Assembly (NCBI GenBank): GCA_019056785.1
Contig: DXJV01000078.1
Coordinates: forward strand, 1 to 50,824
DNA from: Candidatus Heimdallarchaeota archaeon
GTDB lineage: Archaea; Asgardarchaeota; Heimdallarchaeia; JABLTI01
DNA: 50,824 nucleotides
Direction of reading: 5' to 3'
The notes beneath the pieces were generated by a model. It saw only the letters and a list, made by a program, of their open reading frames with translations, was not told where the DNA came from and ran no database searches. Position 1 is the stretch's first letter, and every line of letters begins with the position of its first letter. Position numbers and translations under genes: made by a program. This document shows, piece after piece, positions 6,825-15,001 of the stretch.

Positions 6825-8195
6825 ATGAGAAAAAGTCCTCTTTTGACTATCTGTATTGTCTTCCTCTTCAGTTATTCTACGGTACTGTTCTCTCCTGCTG
6901 TCACGCAAACTGTGAGTGGTTATGCTGAGAACGTTCAAATCGGTTTTTCTTGGATCAATGGTATTGACGGCGCTTCCGAGATGGTTGGGGCAGGCTATGC
7001 TAAAGCCATAGAGATGGGCGCCCAAATCGAGCATCGAGAATACCGTTGGGATTACTTAGACCTTACTATGACCTCTCTTAGTGAGTGGAGTGACCTTTAT
7101 CTCTCTAAAAACCCGGAAATAGCCGTCTCTTTAGCTTTGTCTGTTATCAATGGTAATTCCACTGCTTTACCGTTTAACATTACTACCTTTAGTCGTTATA
7201 CTTCTCCGGCAACAAACGGCACTCGTTTCAATGACACGCTTATTTTGAATACCTTGAGAAACATGACCATCAAAGTATTTGACGTTCTTAATCTCACCTA
7301 CATTAGTTTTGGTAGTGAAATCAATGGCTTTTTTGAAAGTTATTTTGATTATGACACCAAGACTTTCACCAGCACTGCAATGCTAGAAGACTATGTTGAT
7401 TTGCTCGAAAAAATGTATGTCTTCATTCATTCCCGTTTTCCTGCCACCAAAGTTTTGACCATTTTTCGCTACCAGCTTCCAATGGATATTGATACCATTC
7501 AGGCTCTTATTCCCTATTTCACTAATACCTGTGATATCTTTGGCATTTCGGCTCGAATTTTCACTGATAACTATGGTCGCTTGGCATATCTTAGTGATCA
7601 GGATGTTTTCGAACGTTTTTCTGCTGTGGCAAACTTAACTTCCAAGCAAATCGCTATTACTAATACATATACCATTTCTGACAGCCGGGCTGGAGGGTCC
7701 GAACTCTATCAAGCAAATTATATCCATTATCTTTTCAACACCATTAAAAAACTCGATAATCGCTTGGCATTTGTTTGCTGGTACACCATTTACGACTACC
7801 CACCTGGTTACCTGGGCACCTTTTTCAGCCCCTTCTTGGAGGTCCATGCGACCGCCGGCCTTCTGTCTTACACCGGAAATGTGAAACCAGCCTATTTTGC
7901 CTGGATCGAAGAGATGACTGCTGCAGGAAAATTGCCCTCATATTACTCTGCCTGGAAAATTAGCTTGATCTCGCTTTTCATTGCAGCCATTCTTGGGTTC
8001 CTTATTTTTGTTTATGTCAAGGAATTTCCGGAGTTTAAAAAAGACTGGCCGACTCGAGTTAAAGCGCCTAAAGCCGAGAAAGTTGAAGAGCCGAAAGTAA
8101 TTCAACTCGAGGAAAAGAAGCCTAAGAAGAAATCGTCGCCTCCGATAAAAGAACCGGAACAAGAAAAAGGGTCAAGTGAGGAAAGCAATACGTAA
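6825..8195 (+). CDS. Membrane-anchored surface protein with glycosidase-like TIM-barrel domain
   Basis: 456 residues with a signal peptide (residues 1-28), an extracellular domain (about 35-370), one membrane span (about 378-400) and a highly charged cytoplasmic tail rich in Lys, Glu and Pro. The central domain has the alternating pattern of a glycosyl-hydrolase barrel, including YISFGSEINGFF, where the Glu sits where an acid/base residue is expected. The strand that should carry the nucleophile reads IAITNTYTISDS and lacks a Glu. It may therefore be a non-catalytic carbohydrate-binding relative, or use another residue. Several N-x-S/T sites (NGT, NLT, NMT) fit a glycosylated exterior. The ATG follows GGAGTG. 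It is convergent with the ESCRT operon. Confidence 0.7.
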   Translation: MRKSPLLTICIVFLFSYSTVLFSPAVTQTVSGYAENVQIGFSWINGIDGASEMVGAGYAKAIEMGAQIEHREYRWDYLDLTMTSLSEWSDLYLSKNPEIAVSLALSVINGNSTALPFNITTFSRYTSPATNGTRFNDTLILNTLRNMTIKVFDVLNLTYISFGSEINGFFESYFDYDTKTFTSTAMLEDYVDLLEKMYVFIHSRFPATKVLTIFRYQLPMDIDTIQALIPYFTNTCDIFGISARIFTDNYGRLAYLSDQDVFERFSAVANLTSKQIAITNTYTISDSRAGGSELYQANYIHYLFNTIKKLDNRLAFVCWYTIYDYPPGYLGTFFSPFLEVHATAGLLSYTGNVKPAYFAWIEEMTAAGKLPSYYSAWKISLISLFIAAILGFLIFVYVKEFPEFKKDWPTRVKAPKAEKVEEPKVIQLEEKKPKKKSSPPIKEPEQEKGSSEESNT

Positions 8196-8235
8196 CCTTT
8201 CCTCTTATTTTTCGTTTTTTCATTCTTAGAGATGG

Positions 8236-8961
8236 TTATCTTCCGCCTAAAGCGGGGAAATAGTACTTCTTTCCTTCTGCATAACTGGCATCTATGCGGG
8301 CTATGCCGGCTTCGCGCATGGCTTCAAGAACGCGCTCGCATCGTTCTTGCGTCCAGCTTGTCTTTAGCATCAGTTCCTCGATGGAAATCCAGCCTTTTCT
8401 TGTTGAGATAGAAAGCACTTCTTCCTGGTCTTCTGTTAAGTTTGCTGGAATGAATTCAACCAAAACAACGCCACTCTTTAATGTCCTTGGTTTTGGAATG
8501 AGTTTTGCGTCCACTAATTTTTCAATTGCTTTCACGACATCCTTTGCAGCGATTATTTTCCCTGGCCGTTCTTTATTTACCAGCAGTACAACTTCTCCGA
8601 GGGTCATTAACCCCCCTGTCTGCTCTTGTACCTCTTTTGCTTTCTCGAGTATTTCTACGCCTAGCCGTTCAAAGAAATCTCCCCCACCAACTCTATCCCA
8701 GAAGGTGGCGCTTTCTTTCCATTCATAGACGCCTATCTCATTTGGCAAGCCCAGTTCTTGTCGTAATTCCACTAATTTTTTGTAAGTATCTTCATTCTTC
8801 TCGAGGTCTTTCTTCCACTTCTTTTCGAATCGTTTCAATTGTCCTCGAAGTTCGCGTATGTTTTCTAACATCCGCTCTAAGTCTTTAATCATTAATTCTG
8901 CTTCTTTCTTTTTGTAGGCTGATTTCACGCCGATTTTTTTCTCGATTTCTCTTAAACCCAT
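8236..8961 (-). CDS. vps22: ESCRT-II subunit EAP30/Vps22-like
   Basis: 241 residues. The N-terminal third is a coiled coil (about 20-75). Then comes the EAP30 signature, seen as ATFWDRVGGGDFFERLGVEI and followed by a GGLMTLGEVV helix, and two winged-helix modules run to the C terminus. This order is that of eukaryotic Vps22/SNF8, which bridges ESCRT-I to ESCRT-III in membrane remodelling. The segment VLVEFIPANLTEDQEEVL corresponds to the link into the second winged helix. It is the last gene of a four-gene minus-strand operon and starts 63 bp after the 100-residue protein, behind a GAGGA sequence. A single EAP30 gene and no Vps25 are seen in the window. Confidence 0.9.
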   Translation of the reverse strand: MGLREIEKKIGVKSAYKKKEAELMIKDLERMLENIRELRGQLKRFEKKWKKDLEKNEDTYKKLVELRQELGLPNEIGVYEWKESATFWDRVGGGDFFERLGVEILEKAKEVQEQTGGLMTLGEVVLLVNKERPGKIIAAKDVVKAIEKLVDAKLIPKPRTLKSGVVLVEFIPANLTEDQEEVLSISTRKGWISIEELMLKTSWTQERCERVLEAMREAGIARIDASYAEGKKYYFPALGGR

Positions 8962-9023
8962 TGCTATTCAATCCTCAGATGATTTTTAGTTCAACACTCA
9001 ATTTAACATTTCGAAATTGATCG

Positions 9024-9326
9024 TTATATTGGCGGTTGTTTATAATATTTTTTTAACCAATCATAGATTTTTTCTCTTAATTTTCGTTCGTCTTTTCCCT
9101 CGAGTGGTAAGGCTTTTCGTTCGATGTACTTGGCATGCAATCCCCTGAATTGTTTTCTTAATTGATTGGTTAATTGATGCTTCTTGCCAAAAACGGTTTC
9201 ACATTCATATAATGCATTACTTAATTCTTCAAGGACAAAATCGGAATCCAGTGATATTTCGAGGAAATTTAGCAATTCCCGTAGGTGTTTGTAGAGATTT
9301 CTATAACCAACTGGATTACCACGCAT
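9024..9326 (-). CDS. Unrecognised 100-residue helical protein inside the ESCRT operon
   Basis: The sequence predicts four amphipathic helices (approximately residues 7-20, 26-44, 48-68 and 76-93), is strongly charged, and has no membrane span. It ends in a short proline-containing tail (QPPI). It follows vps28 by 70 bp with an AGAGGT sequence before its ATG, and precedes vps22 by 62 bp, so it is almost certainly co-transcribed with them. Eukaryotic ESCRT-I has two further small helical subunits (Vps37 and MVB12). A comparable role is an inference from position and size; I see no convincing sequence match. Confidence 0.75.
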   Translation of the reverse strand: MRGNPVGYRNLYKHLRELLNFLEISLDSDFVLEELSNALYECETVFGKKHQLTNQLRKQFRGLHAKYIERKALPLEGKDERKLREKIYDWLKKYYKQPPI

Positions 9327-9396
9327 TTTTGTACCTCTTATTATTTGCTTCTTTTTTCTTCTTGTTGCTTTATTTAAAAGGAAAAATCAAGGAACA

Positions 9397-10035
9397 CTAT
9401 TGGTTCCTTAACGATCTCCTGAAGCCATTGAGCCAGCGGACAGCTTCAAATTCAAGTCGTTTTGCTAAGCCCTCTTCTAGGACTTCATCCGGCGGCTTCA
9501 CTTCAAGCATCTCTTTCCAGTTCTCGAGTTCTTTGATGACTTCAGAATCTTTGCCATAACCCGGGAATTTACTCAAGATATCGATCATTTCCTCGAGATT
9601 AGGGACAATTAATTCCACCCTGGCGACTGAGCCCAAGCGCAATAAATCGATGAGCTCGATTGCTGTTGCCACAAAATCTGCGGTCTTTGCGGGGAGGTTT
9701 CGCATCTCAGCAAAGGGCATGGCAATAGTTTCTTCTGATGAACCTTCACTTACTGGTGCCACTCCTTCTGCGAATCGAAGTTTTTCTGCCCCATATGGAT
9801 ATTTCTTTACGATCTGTTCCCGCTCTAAAAAGCCGTCTAAATTGAACCCTTTTTTCTGCAGCAAAAATCGTGCTTTGAATGCATCTCGAATTAATGCTCG
9901 GAGTTGCCGTCGGTACATTCCAGGGTCAAGTATGCCGTCAGCAAAGCTATGGCTTAAATTATCAATTGTTGCTATGCACGAGAACAATTCCGCTTCTAAC
10001 TCTAATTGTGATTTATTTTTTGACGAGTATGACAT
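9397..10035 (-). CDS. vps28: ESCRT-I subunit Vps28-like
   Basis: 212 residues. The N-terminal helical part (about 8-95, ELEAELFSCIATIDNLSHSF onward) corresponds to the Vps28 core region that packs against Vps23/TSG101. After a low-complexity linker (about 95-112) a C-terminal four-helix bundle follows (about 113-208). This two-part layout and the length match Vps28. In eukaryotes the C-terminal bundle contacts ESCRT-II, and here an ESCRT-II gene lies in the same operon. The ATG is 10 nt after the stop of the UEV gene, with GAGGT spaced 7 nt upstream. Classification combines sequence pattern and neighbours. Confidence 0.85.
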   Translation of the reverse strand: MSYSSKNKSQLELEAELFSCIATIDNLSHSFADGILDPGMYRRQLRALIRDAFKARFLLQKKGFNLDGFLEREQIVKKYPYGAEKLRFAEGVAPVSEGSSEETIAMPFAEMRNLPAKTADFVATAIELIDLLRLGSVARVELIVPNLEEMIDILSKFPGYGKDSEVIKELENWKEMLEVKPPDEVLEEGLAKRLEFEAVRWLNGFRRSLRNQ

Positions 10036-10045
10036 TTTTCCTACC

Positions 10046-10813
10046 TCATTTCTTTTCTAGCTCTTTTTCTACCATGTAGAGCTCTTTGGTGTACTTGCGA
10101 TATAGTTTTGCAAAGTCAACCGGGCTAATTTCACCATCTTTGAATTTTTCATCCAAAGTTGAGAGCAAATCTGCTAAGGCAACTAGTTTTGCCTGTAAGA
10201 CGAGTTTTTCATTTTCCTTATCTTTGCCAAAAAGCAAGACATCCATATCAGCTACTTCTTTTGCCGAACCGCCGGTCGTTCCTTTAACTAATTGTGCCCG
10301 CAGTTTCCGGAGCTCGTCGTCTCGTTGTTTGATTTTCTCTTGAAGTTTTGTTATTGTTTTATTTATCTTCTCCATCTCGATTTCTTGTGGGCTTTTTGCT
10401 GTTTCAAGTGATTGTAAGCGTGGTTTTTTCCGGGCTGTTTTCACTGCCCTTGTGCCATCAAGGAATTGTGGCGGCACTTTAGCGAAGAGCCGTTCTAAAT
10501 GTTGTACCACTTGGAAGACATGGGTGTCCGGTCGCCAATCATGAGTTATGCGTAACAAAACATTTCCATTTTTTTCGATGTTTGGGTGTTGGATGTTTTT
10601 CGTTAATACTCTTATTTTTGGTGGATATTGCGGGAATTTTAAGGGGATAAATACCTCTACCGGCACTTTCCGTTCGCCTTGGGGTGTGTTAATGATAATA
10701 TCTCCTTTCCATCTATTCAATTCATTTCCAATTGGTGAAAAGCCTTGCGCGTTTGAGAACATGAGCTGCGCTTCTCGAGCTATTGCCAAATCATTTATTG
10801 CATTCCGTGACAA
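10046..10813 (-). CDS. vps23: ESCRT-I UEV/steadiness-box protein (TSG101/Vps23-like)
   Basis: 255 residues from a TTG start, 12 nt after GAGGAG. Residues 1-118 form a ubiquitin-conjugating-enzyme fold with FPQYPPKIRVLT and the HPNI motif. The position of the catalytic cysteine (GxICL in active E2 enzymes) reads GNVLL, so it is a UEV that should bind rather than conjugate ubiquitin. A coiled coil follows (about 143-178). The C terminus (about 200-255, with LADLLSTLDEKFKDGEISPVDF) matches the steadiness box. UEV, coiled coil and steadiness box in this order is the TSG101/Vps23 architecture, without the proline-rich linker. It is the first gene of the operon. No ubiquitin gene is found in the window. 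Confidence 0.9.
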   Translation of the reverse strand: MSRNAINDLAIAREAQLMFSNAQGFSPIGNELNRWKGDIIINTPQGERKVPVEVFIPLKFPQYPPKIRVLTKNIQHPNIEKNGNVLLRITHDWRPDTHVFQVVQHLERLFAKVPPQFLDGTRAVKTARKKPRLQSLETAKSPQEIEMEKINKTITKLQEKIKQRDDELRKLRAQLVKGTTGGSAKEVADMDVLLFGKDKENEKLVLQAKLVALADLLSTLDEKFKDGEISPVDFAKLYRKYTKELYMVEKELEKK

Positions 10814-11255
10814 AGTCTTCGATTTCTCCTCTATTACTATCTATTACAAACACTAATTTAAACATTAATAATTGACCAAAGTTTATTTTTTTCGGGGAAG
10901 AACTTTTCCTTCCATGTTTTTATTATGCTCTAATATGCTAAAAATCTGTCTTTTTTATTTCTTCTTTTTTTCTTTTGAGTTTCTCTCTTGTGTTGTGCGT
11001 TTGGCGCTTAGTTTGCTGTCATTTCTTCTTTACGTTTTTAGCGGAGATAAATTACAGATAATTTTCTTTTAAACCTTCTTTTTGCTGCCACTTCTGAATT
11101 TTCATATACTAACAAAATTATTATAAAGTAATCTTCTTAAAAGGTGTTGTTTAACAGCGTAGAAAAGCTTAGCTCTTAATTAAATGTGTTATGCATGTTA
11201 AACTTAATAAACGAAAAACAGTAAGCATAGTGTAGTACAAAAAAGAGTGATTACT
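10814..11255. other. Divergent control region between the ESCRT operon and the ABC ATPase
   Basis: About 440 bp without a convincing gene. A Phe-rich plus-strand frame at 10872-11072 is a by-product of T runs. AT-rich elements near 10845-10870 could drive the ESCRT operon, and those near 11100-11130 the ABC ATPase. GTTTAAC (11149-11155) and GTTAAAC (11197-11203) are an inverted pair flanking a region with ATGCAT. No clear operator is identified. Confidence 0.4.
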
Positions 11256-12350
11256 ATGAGTGAATTTTCATTCTGGGACCGTGTTAAGAAAAAATTAGGA
11301 ATCTACAAAGAACCAAAAGAAGTGGAAACTGCAGAAGCTTTTGAGCTGCCTGACGATCCCAATCTTTTAATTGCTGTGAGAAATCTCAAGAAGCATTTTC
11401 TCGTTGCCGGTGGGGGACTTATTTTCAATCGTACGCCAATTTTTCTAAAAGCCGTTGATGGCATCTCCTTTGATGTCCGAAAAGGCGAAACTGTTGGCAT
11501 TGTCGGTGAGTCTGGTTGTGGAAAGTCAACTGCTGCAAGAGCTATCCTCCAATTGTTAAAACCAACCTCAGGCCATGTTTTCTTTAGAACCGAATCTGGT
11601 GAATTTGTTGATCTTGTTGGGCTTGATAAAAAAGAATTGCGAGATATGCGAAGACAGATGCAAATCGTCTTTCAAGACCCCTCTGCTTCCTTAAATCCGA
11701 GAATGACTGCTTTTGACATTATCTCCGAACCGTTAATTATTCATAATGTCGCTTCTGGCGATGAATTGAAGATTCGAACCATTGAGTTAATGGAAAAAGT
11801 TGGTTTAATGATTCATCACGCTTTTCGATTTCCGCACGAATTCTCTGGCGGGCAGAAGCAGCGTGTAGGTATTGCTCGTGCCTTAGCACTTAACCCAGAA
11901 TTCGTTATTCTTGATGAGCCCGTCTCAGCATTAGATGTCTCGGTCCGTGCTGCTGTTTTAATGCTCTTACGAGACTTACAACGAGAATTTAATCTTGCAT
12001 ATATTTTCATTGCTCATGACCTTTCTGTTATTCGTATGATCTCTGACACAGTCTGTGTTATGTATCTTGGCAGATTAGTGGAAGTCGGGACAGTCGAAGA
12101 AATTTTTGAAGACATGCGTCATCCCTACACCCGGGCACTGATCTCCGCCATTCCGATCCCAGATCCTACTGTTAAACCTGAGCGTATCTTTCTTGAAGGC
12201 GATCCTCCCTCTCCAGTAGCGCCTCCTCCAGGTTGCAACTTCCATCCACGCTGCCCGATAGCAACCTCTATTTGTACACAAGAGGAACCACCGAGAATTC
12301 AAGTTTCTCCCACTCACTTTGTTGAATGTCATCACGTTACAACAAAATGA
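11256..12350 (+). CDS. Oligopeptide-type ABC transporter ATP-binding protein (OppF/DppF-like)
   Basis: 364 residues from the ATG at 11256; an in-frame GTG at 11247 lies within the purine-rich stretch that probably serves as ribosome binding site. All ABC motifs are intact: Walker A GESGCGKST, signature FSGGQKQRVGIARAL, Walker B FVILDEPVSALD and the H-loop AHDLSV. The C-terminal oligo-HPY extension (GDPPSPVAPPPGCNFHPRCP) places it in the OppD/OppF group that energises peptide uptake. OppF normally acts with OppD, two permeases and a binding protein. None of these is next to it in this window, so it is an orphan ATPase here. The N terminus has about 30 extra residues before the domain. Confidence 0.88.
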   Translation: MSEFSFWDRVKKKLGIYKEPKEVETAEAFELPDDPNLLIAVRNLKKHFLVAGGGLIFNRTPIFLKAVDGISFDVRKGETVGIVGESGCGKSTAARAILQLLKPTSGHVFFRTESGEFVDLVGLDKKELRDMRRQMQIVFQDPSASLNPRMTAFDIISEPLIIHNVASGDELKIRTIELMEKVGLMIHHAFRFPHEFSGGQKQRVGIARALALNPEFVILDEPVSALDVSVRAAVLMLLRDLQREFNLAYIFIAHDLSVIRMISDTVCVMYLGRLVEVGTVEEIFEDMRHPYTRALISAIPIPDPTVKPERIFLEGDPPSPVAPPPGCNFHPRCPIATSICTQEEPPRIQVSPTHFVECHHVTTK

Positions 12351-12369
12351 GCGTCGCTGTAAAGAACCC

Positions 12370-12408
12370 GTTAGGTTTCCCCTAACACTCTTTTTTTCTC
12401 TTTTTAGT
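12370..12408 (+). terminator. Hairpin plus T tract after the ABC ATPase gene
   Basis: GTTAGG (12370-12375) pairs with CCTAAC (12381-12386) around TTTCC, and runs of T follow at 12391-12406. The hairpin overlaps the last codons of the convergent MFS gene. Confidence 0.6.
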
Positions 12409-13683
12409 TTTTACAAGTACGAGGGGGATAATTGTTATAAGCATTATTGCTGCAGCAAGCAGAAACACCCACGGGTAGCCGCCTAGTTGTTTTATTGTTT
12501 CATTACTTTCTTTTCCTTCGAGAATAATGCCTTGAATGATTGTTGCAACCGGTTTTGCCATTGAGGCAAATGCGAAAAACAGCCCGAGATAGGTTGCTTC
12601 TTTTCCTTGCGGAACACTTTCTGCTGGGAGCGTGAACTGGAAAATGCTCAAGAGGATATTCCCAAAAGCGCCAAGAAATACGATGAAATAGATCCAATTG
12701 AATGTCTTCATAACTGTGAGTAATAAGCAAAAGAGGGCATAAATTCCACTTGTGAGTATACTCCCTGAAATTTTCTCTAACTTCGTTGTCAGTAAAAAAG
12801 TAGGAATAAGAAGAAAAACAACAAATCCCCCCATCAGGATGTTGCTGCTAACTGCTGCCATCGTATTAGAAACGGAGAAGCGTTTTGTCAAAGAGTCTAT
12901 AAGTCCTGTTTCTACAAGGTGCGAGCTAAACGCCCACAACGAACCAACGAGAAAGAGTAAGAGCCACGAGCTTTTGGCGAAAATCTCACCATTGTTTTCT
13001 CTTTCAACTTCTATTCTTGTTTCTAATTGCTCTTTGTCCATTTTTTTTCTGATTGGCTGAGAAATTGCTGTCAGTAGTGCCGTGCTTAGTAGCGCACTTC
13101 CAATTATCAACCAAATTATCCAGGGGATCTTTTTGTCTATTAATCTTGAAAAGCTAACTGTGGCAATTGCTGCGCCAAAGGCACCGATAAAATTGACACA
13201 GATTGCAGCTGCTACTTTTTCATTTCTATTGAATAATTCCGGAAAGAACGCCAACCAGGGTGCATAAGCGCATCCTATAAAGAAATGTCCCAAAACTAGG
13301 AGCAACATTATTAACGAGAATCGTAGCTGCTGTTCCTTAACAACGCTGGTTGCTAATGGCAAACTAAAAATAAACACACAACTGACTATTGTCCCCAGTA
13401 AAAGCATTTGTTCTCTTGTAAACTTATGCTTAAGGCTATCACTTAATATCCCCCCGCCTATCGTTCCTATCCCGAGCGCGACAAGTGCACCGGCTAAAAG
13501 CACTGATTCTTTAATACTAGAGGTAATGCCGGCAAATTCCATGATCGCTCGAAATTGTACGTAATCTGCCGTGATCAGAAAATTCATTCCAAAATTAAAA
13601 AGGCCAACGATTACAAAAAGCCTAATTATTCCTTCTTGTTTTGAAAGACGCTCCATGATGCTTGCAAAGTTTTCTTTACTCAT
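12382..13683 (-). CDS. Major facilitator superfamily transporter
   Basis: 433 residues from the ATG at 13683; an in-frame TTG at 13704 is less likely. About twelve membrane spans are seen, with a hydrophilic central loop (QPIRKKMDKEQLETRIEVEREN) splitting the two six-helix halves, as in MFS carriers. The loop after span 2 (GGILSDSLKHKFTREQ) is the MFS motif A region, in degenerate form. Substrate unknown; the sugar-type carrier elsewhere in the window (22434-23741) is only distantly similar. It stands alone and is convergent with the ABC ATPase gene. Confidence 0.8.
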   Translation of the reverse strand: MSKENFASIMERLSKQEGIIRLFVIVGLFNFGMNFLITADYVQFRAIMEFAGITSSIKESVLLAGALVALGIGTIGGGILSDSLKHKFTREQMLLLGTIVSCVFIFSLPLATSVVKEQQLRFSLIMLLLVLGHFFIGCAYAPWLAFFPELFNRNEKVAAAICVNFIGAFGAAIATVSFSRLIDKKIPWIIWLIIGSALLSTALLTAISQPIRKKMDKEQLETRIEVERENNGEIFAKSSWLLLFLVGSLWAFSSHLVETGLIDSLTKRFSVSNTMAAVSSNILMGGFVVFLLIPTFLLTTKLEKISGSILTSGIYALFCLLLTVMKTFNWIYFIVFLGAFGNILLSIFQFTLPAESVPQGKEATYLGLFFAFASMAKPVATIIQGIILEGKESNETIKQLGGYPWVFLLAAAIMLITIIPLVLVKTKKRKKEC

Positions 13684-13872
13684 GTCTTTCCATCCAAAAG
13701 GCAAACGTTCTCTACTTATTGGCTTCTCAAATCATAGAGGTTCGATTTTTCCTTATCTTACTCTTCAAGCTTTTTTCTTATAAAGCTCTAAATGTTGTTT
13801 TCGTGAGAGAAAAGTTAATTATTTATGAATCGTAATTACATTTTATCTCTATAAGAACTAAATGTGATATTA

Positions 13873-14322
13873 ATGGCGTTTGAAAATTTCAATCTTTGGT
13901 ATTACTGGCTGATTCTGGTGGTTTCCCTTCTCCTCCTGACATTAGCTCTCTATCTTGGCGTTCGAATTATTTGTGGGCGGAAAAAATTGGATGCCAGTTA
14001 TTTCTTCCGGCTCTTTTTTGTCTCCATTATCCTTCTCGTTGCTGTTGAAGCGGTTGCTCAGGCTTTGGCGACGATTACTGATATACTTGTTTTTTCAACC
14101 ATGTTTTACATCTTCTTGACTATTGGCTTCATCTTAGTTATCCGCTATCTTCTTATGGTCCCCGCTGTTCTTCCGCATGCTGCCGGTTCGGGCGATAAAT
14201 ACTGGCAATGGTCTATTTGGATCACCATTATCTCGTTGTTTTTAATATTGGCAATTGCTTATATTATCTATGCAATTTCTAGTGCTTTTGGCCAACCCCT
14301 CTACATCTTTGTTCCGGGTTAA
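13873..14322 (+). CDS. Small four-span membrane protein, unknown
   Basis: 149 residues from the ATG at 13873 (an in-frame GTG at 13864 is also possible). Four hydrophobic segments (about 10-33, 44-68, 75-98 and 112-138) are separated by short loops with few charges. There are no known motifs and no clear Shine-Dalgarno sequence. The T-rich run after the stop probably ends the transcript. Confidence 0.65.
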   Translation: MAFENFNLWYYWLILVVSLLLLTLALYLGVRIICGRKKLDASYFFRLFFVSIILLVAVEAVAQALATITDILVFSTMFYIFLTIGFILVIRYLLMVPAVLPHAAGSGDKYWQWSIWITIISLFLILAIAYIIYAISSAFGQPLYIFVPG

Positions 14323-14415
14323 CCGCCCTTTTTCTTTTTTTCCCCTCGAAATTTATTAAAAAATAGATAAAAAATATAAACTCTTAAGTTATCCTCATCT
14401 CTAAAGGTGAAAAGT

Positions 14416-14841
14416 TTGACAGCTGAGCAGCCACGTGGTGTTTCGAATGCTATATTAGATTCCACTGTTTTAGTTCTCGACTCCGGCGAATTATTATGGT
14501 CGCCTAATCGGGGAACACAAGAGAAGTGGGAAGAAGATGTATTATTTGCTGGGTTGATGGTTGCTCTAAATCAATTGTTTTCTTCACTTTACAATGAGAA
14601 TATTTATACTATTCAGAGCAAGGACCAACGCTCAATCATTGTGATGTATTCCAAGCCTGAAAACAATTGGTATTTAATTGCCCGAAGCCGGTATACGGAA
14701 AAGTCTGTTATCTATGATTTGATGGAAGAGTTAGGGGACACGCTTTCAATTGGTCTTGGGCCCACTCTCTCACATGATTCAGCAAATCTTGACATGATTG
14801 ATTACGTCATTGATAACGTCATCAGCTCCTTCTCAGGGTAA
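14416..14841 (+). CDS. Small soluble protein with a longin/roadblock-like fold (tentative)
   Basis: 141 residues from the TTG at 14416, 6 nt after AGGTG. The upstream GTG at 14407 lies inside that ribosome binding site and is unlikely as start. The pattern begins with a beta hairpin (STVLVLDSGELLWSP) and continues with a helix (EDVLFAGLMVALNQLFSSLY), more strands and a C-terminal helix. That order is typical of the profilin-like longin/roadblock group which Asgard archaea use around small GTPases. No GTPase gene lies in this window. The fold call is a pattern judgement, not a match to a named family. Confidence 0.6.
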   Translation: MTAEQPRGVSNAILDSTVLVLDSGELLWSPNRGTQEKWEEDVLFAGLMVALNQLFSSLYNENIYTIQSKDQRSIIVMYSKPENNWYLIARSRYTEKSVIYDLMEELGDTLSIGLGPTLSHDSANLDMIDYVIDNVISSFSG

Positions 14842-14952
14842 TTTTCCTCTCTTTAAAAAAACCTCTATTCTCCTTCTTTATGGCTCAAACCAAATAATTT
14901 TAAATTGATGTTGAAGTTATTATTTAATAGACAATTGAATTTCTTATTCATC

Positions 14953-14972
14953 ATTGTTGAGTGCTCAATAAT
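14953..14972. promoter_or_regulatory. Inverted repeat before the coiled-coil winged-helix gene
   Basis: ATTGTTGAG and CTCAATAAT pair around TG (one G-U if RNA). The element lies about 30 bp before the ATG at 15002 and could be an operator for the winged-helix protein encoded downstream, or a leader hairpin. Confidence 0.35.
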
Positions 14973-15001
14973 AGATGGATAATTCGGAGGTCTTAAATTA
15001 A

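Noticed and set aside
10872..11072. 66-codon Phe-rich frame
   Set aside because: The product is a translation of T runs in an AT-rich control region; no start signal.
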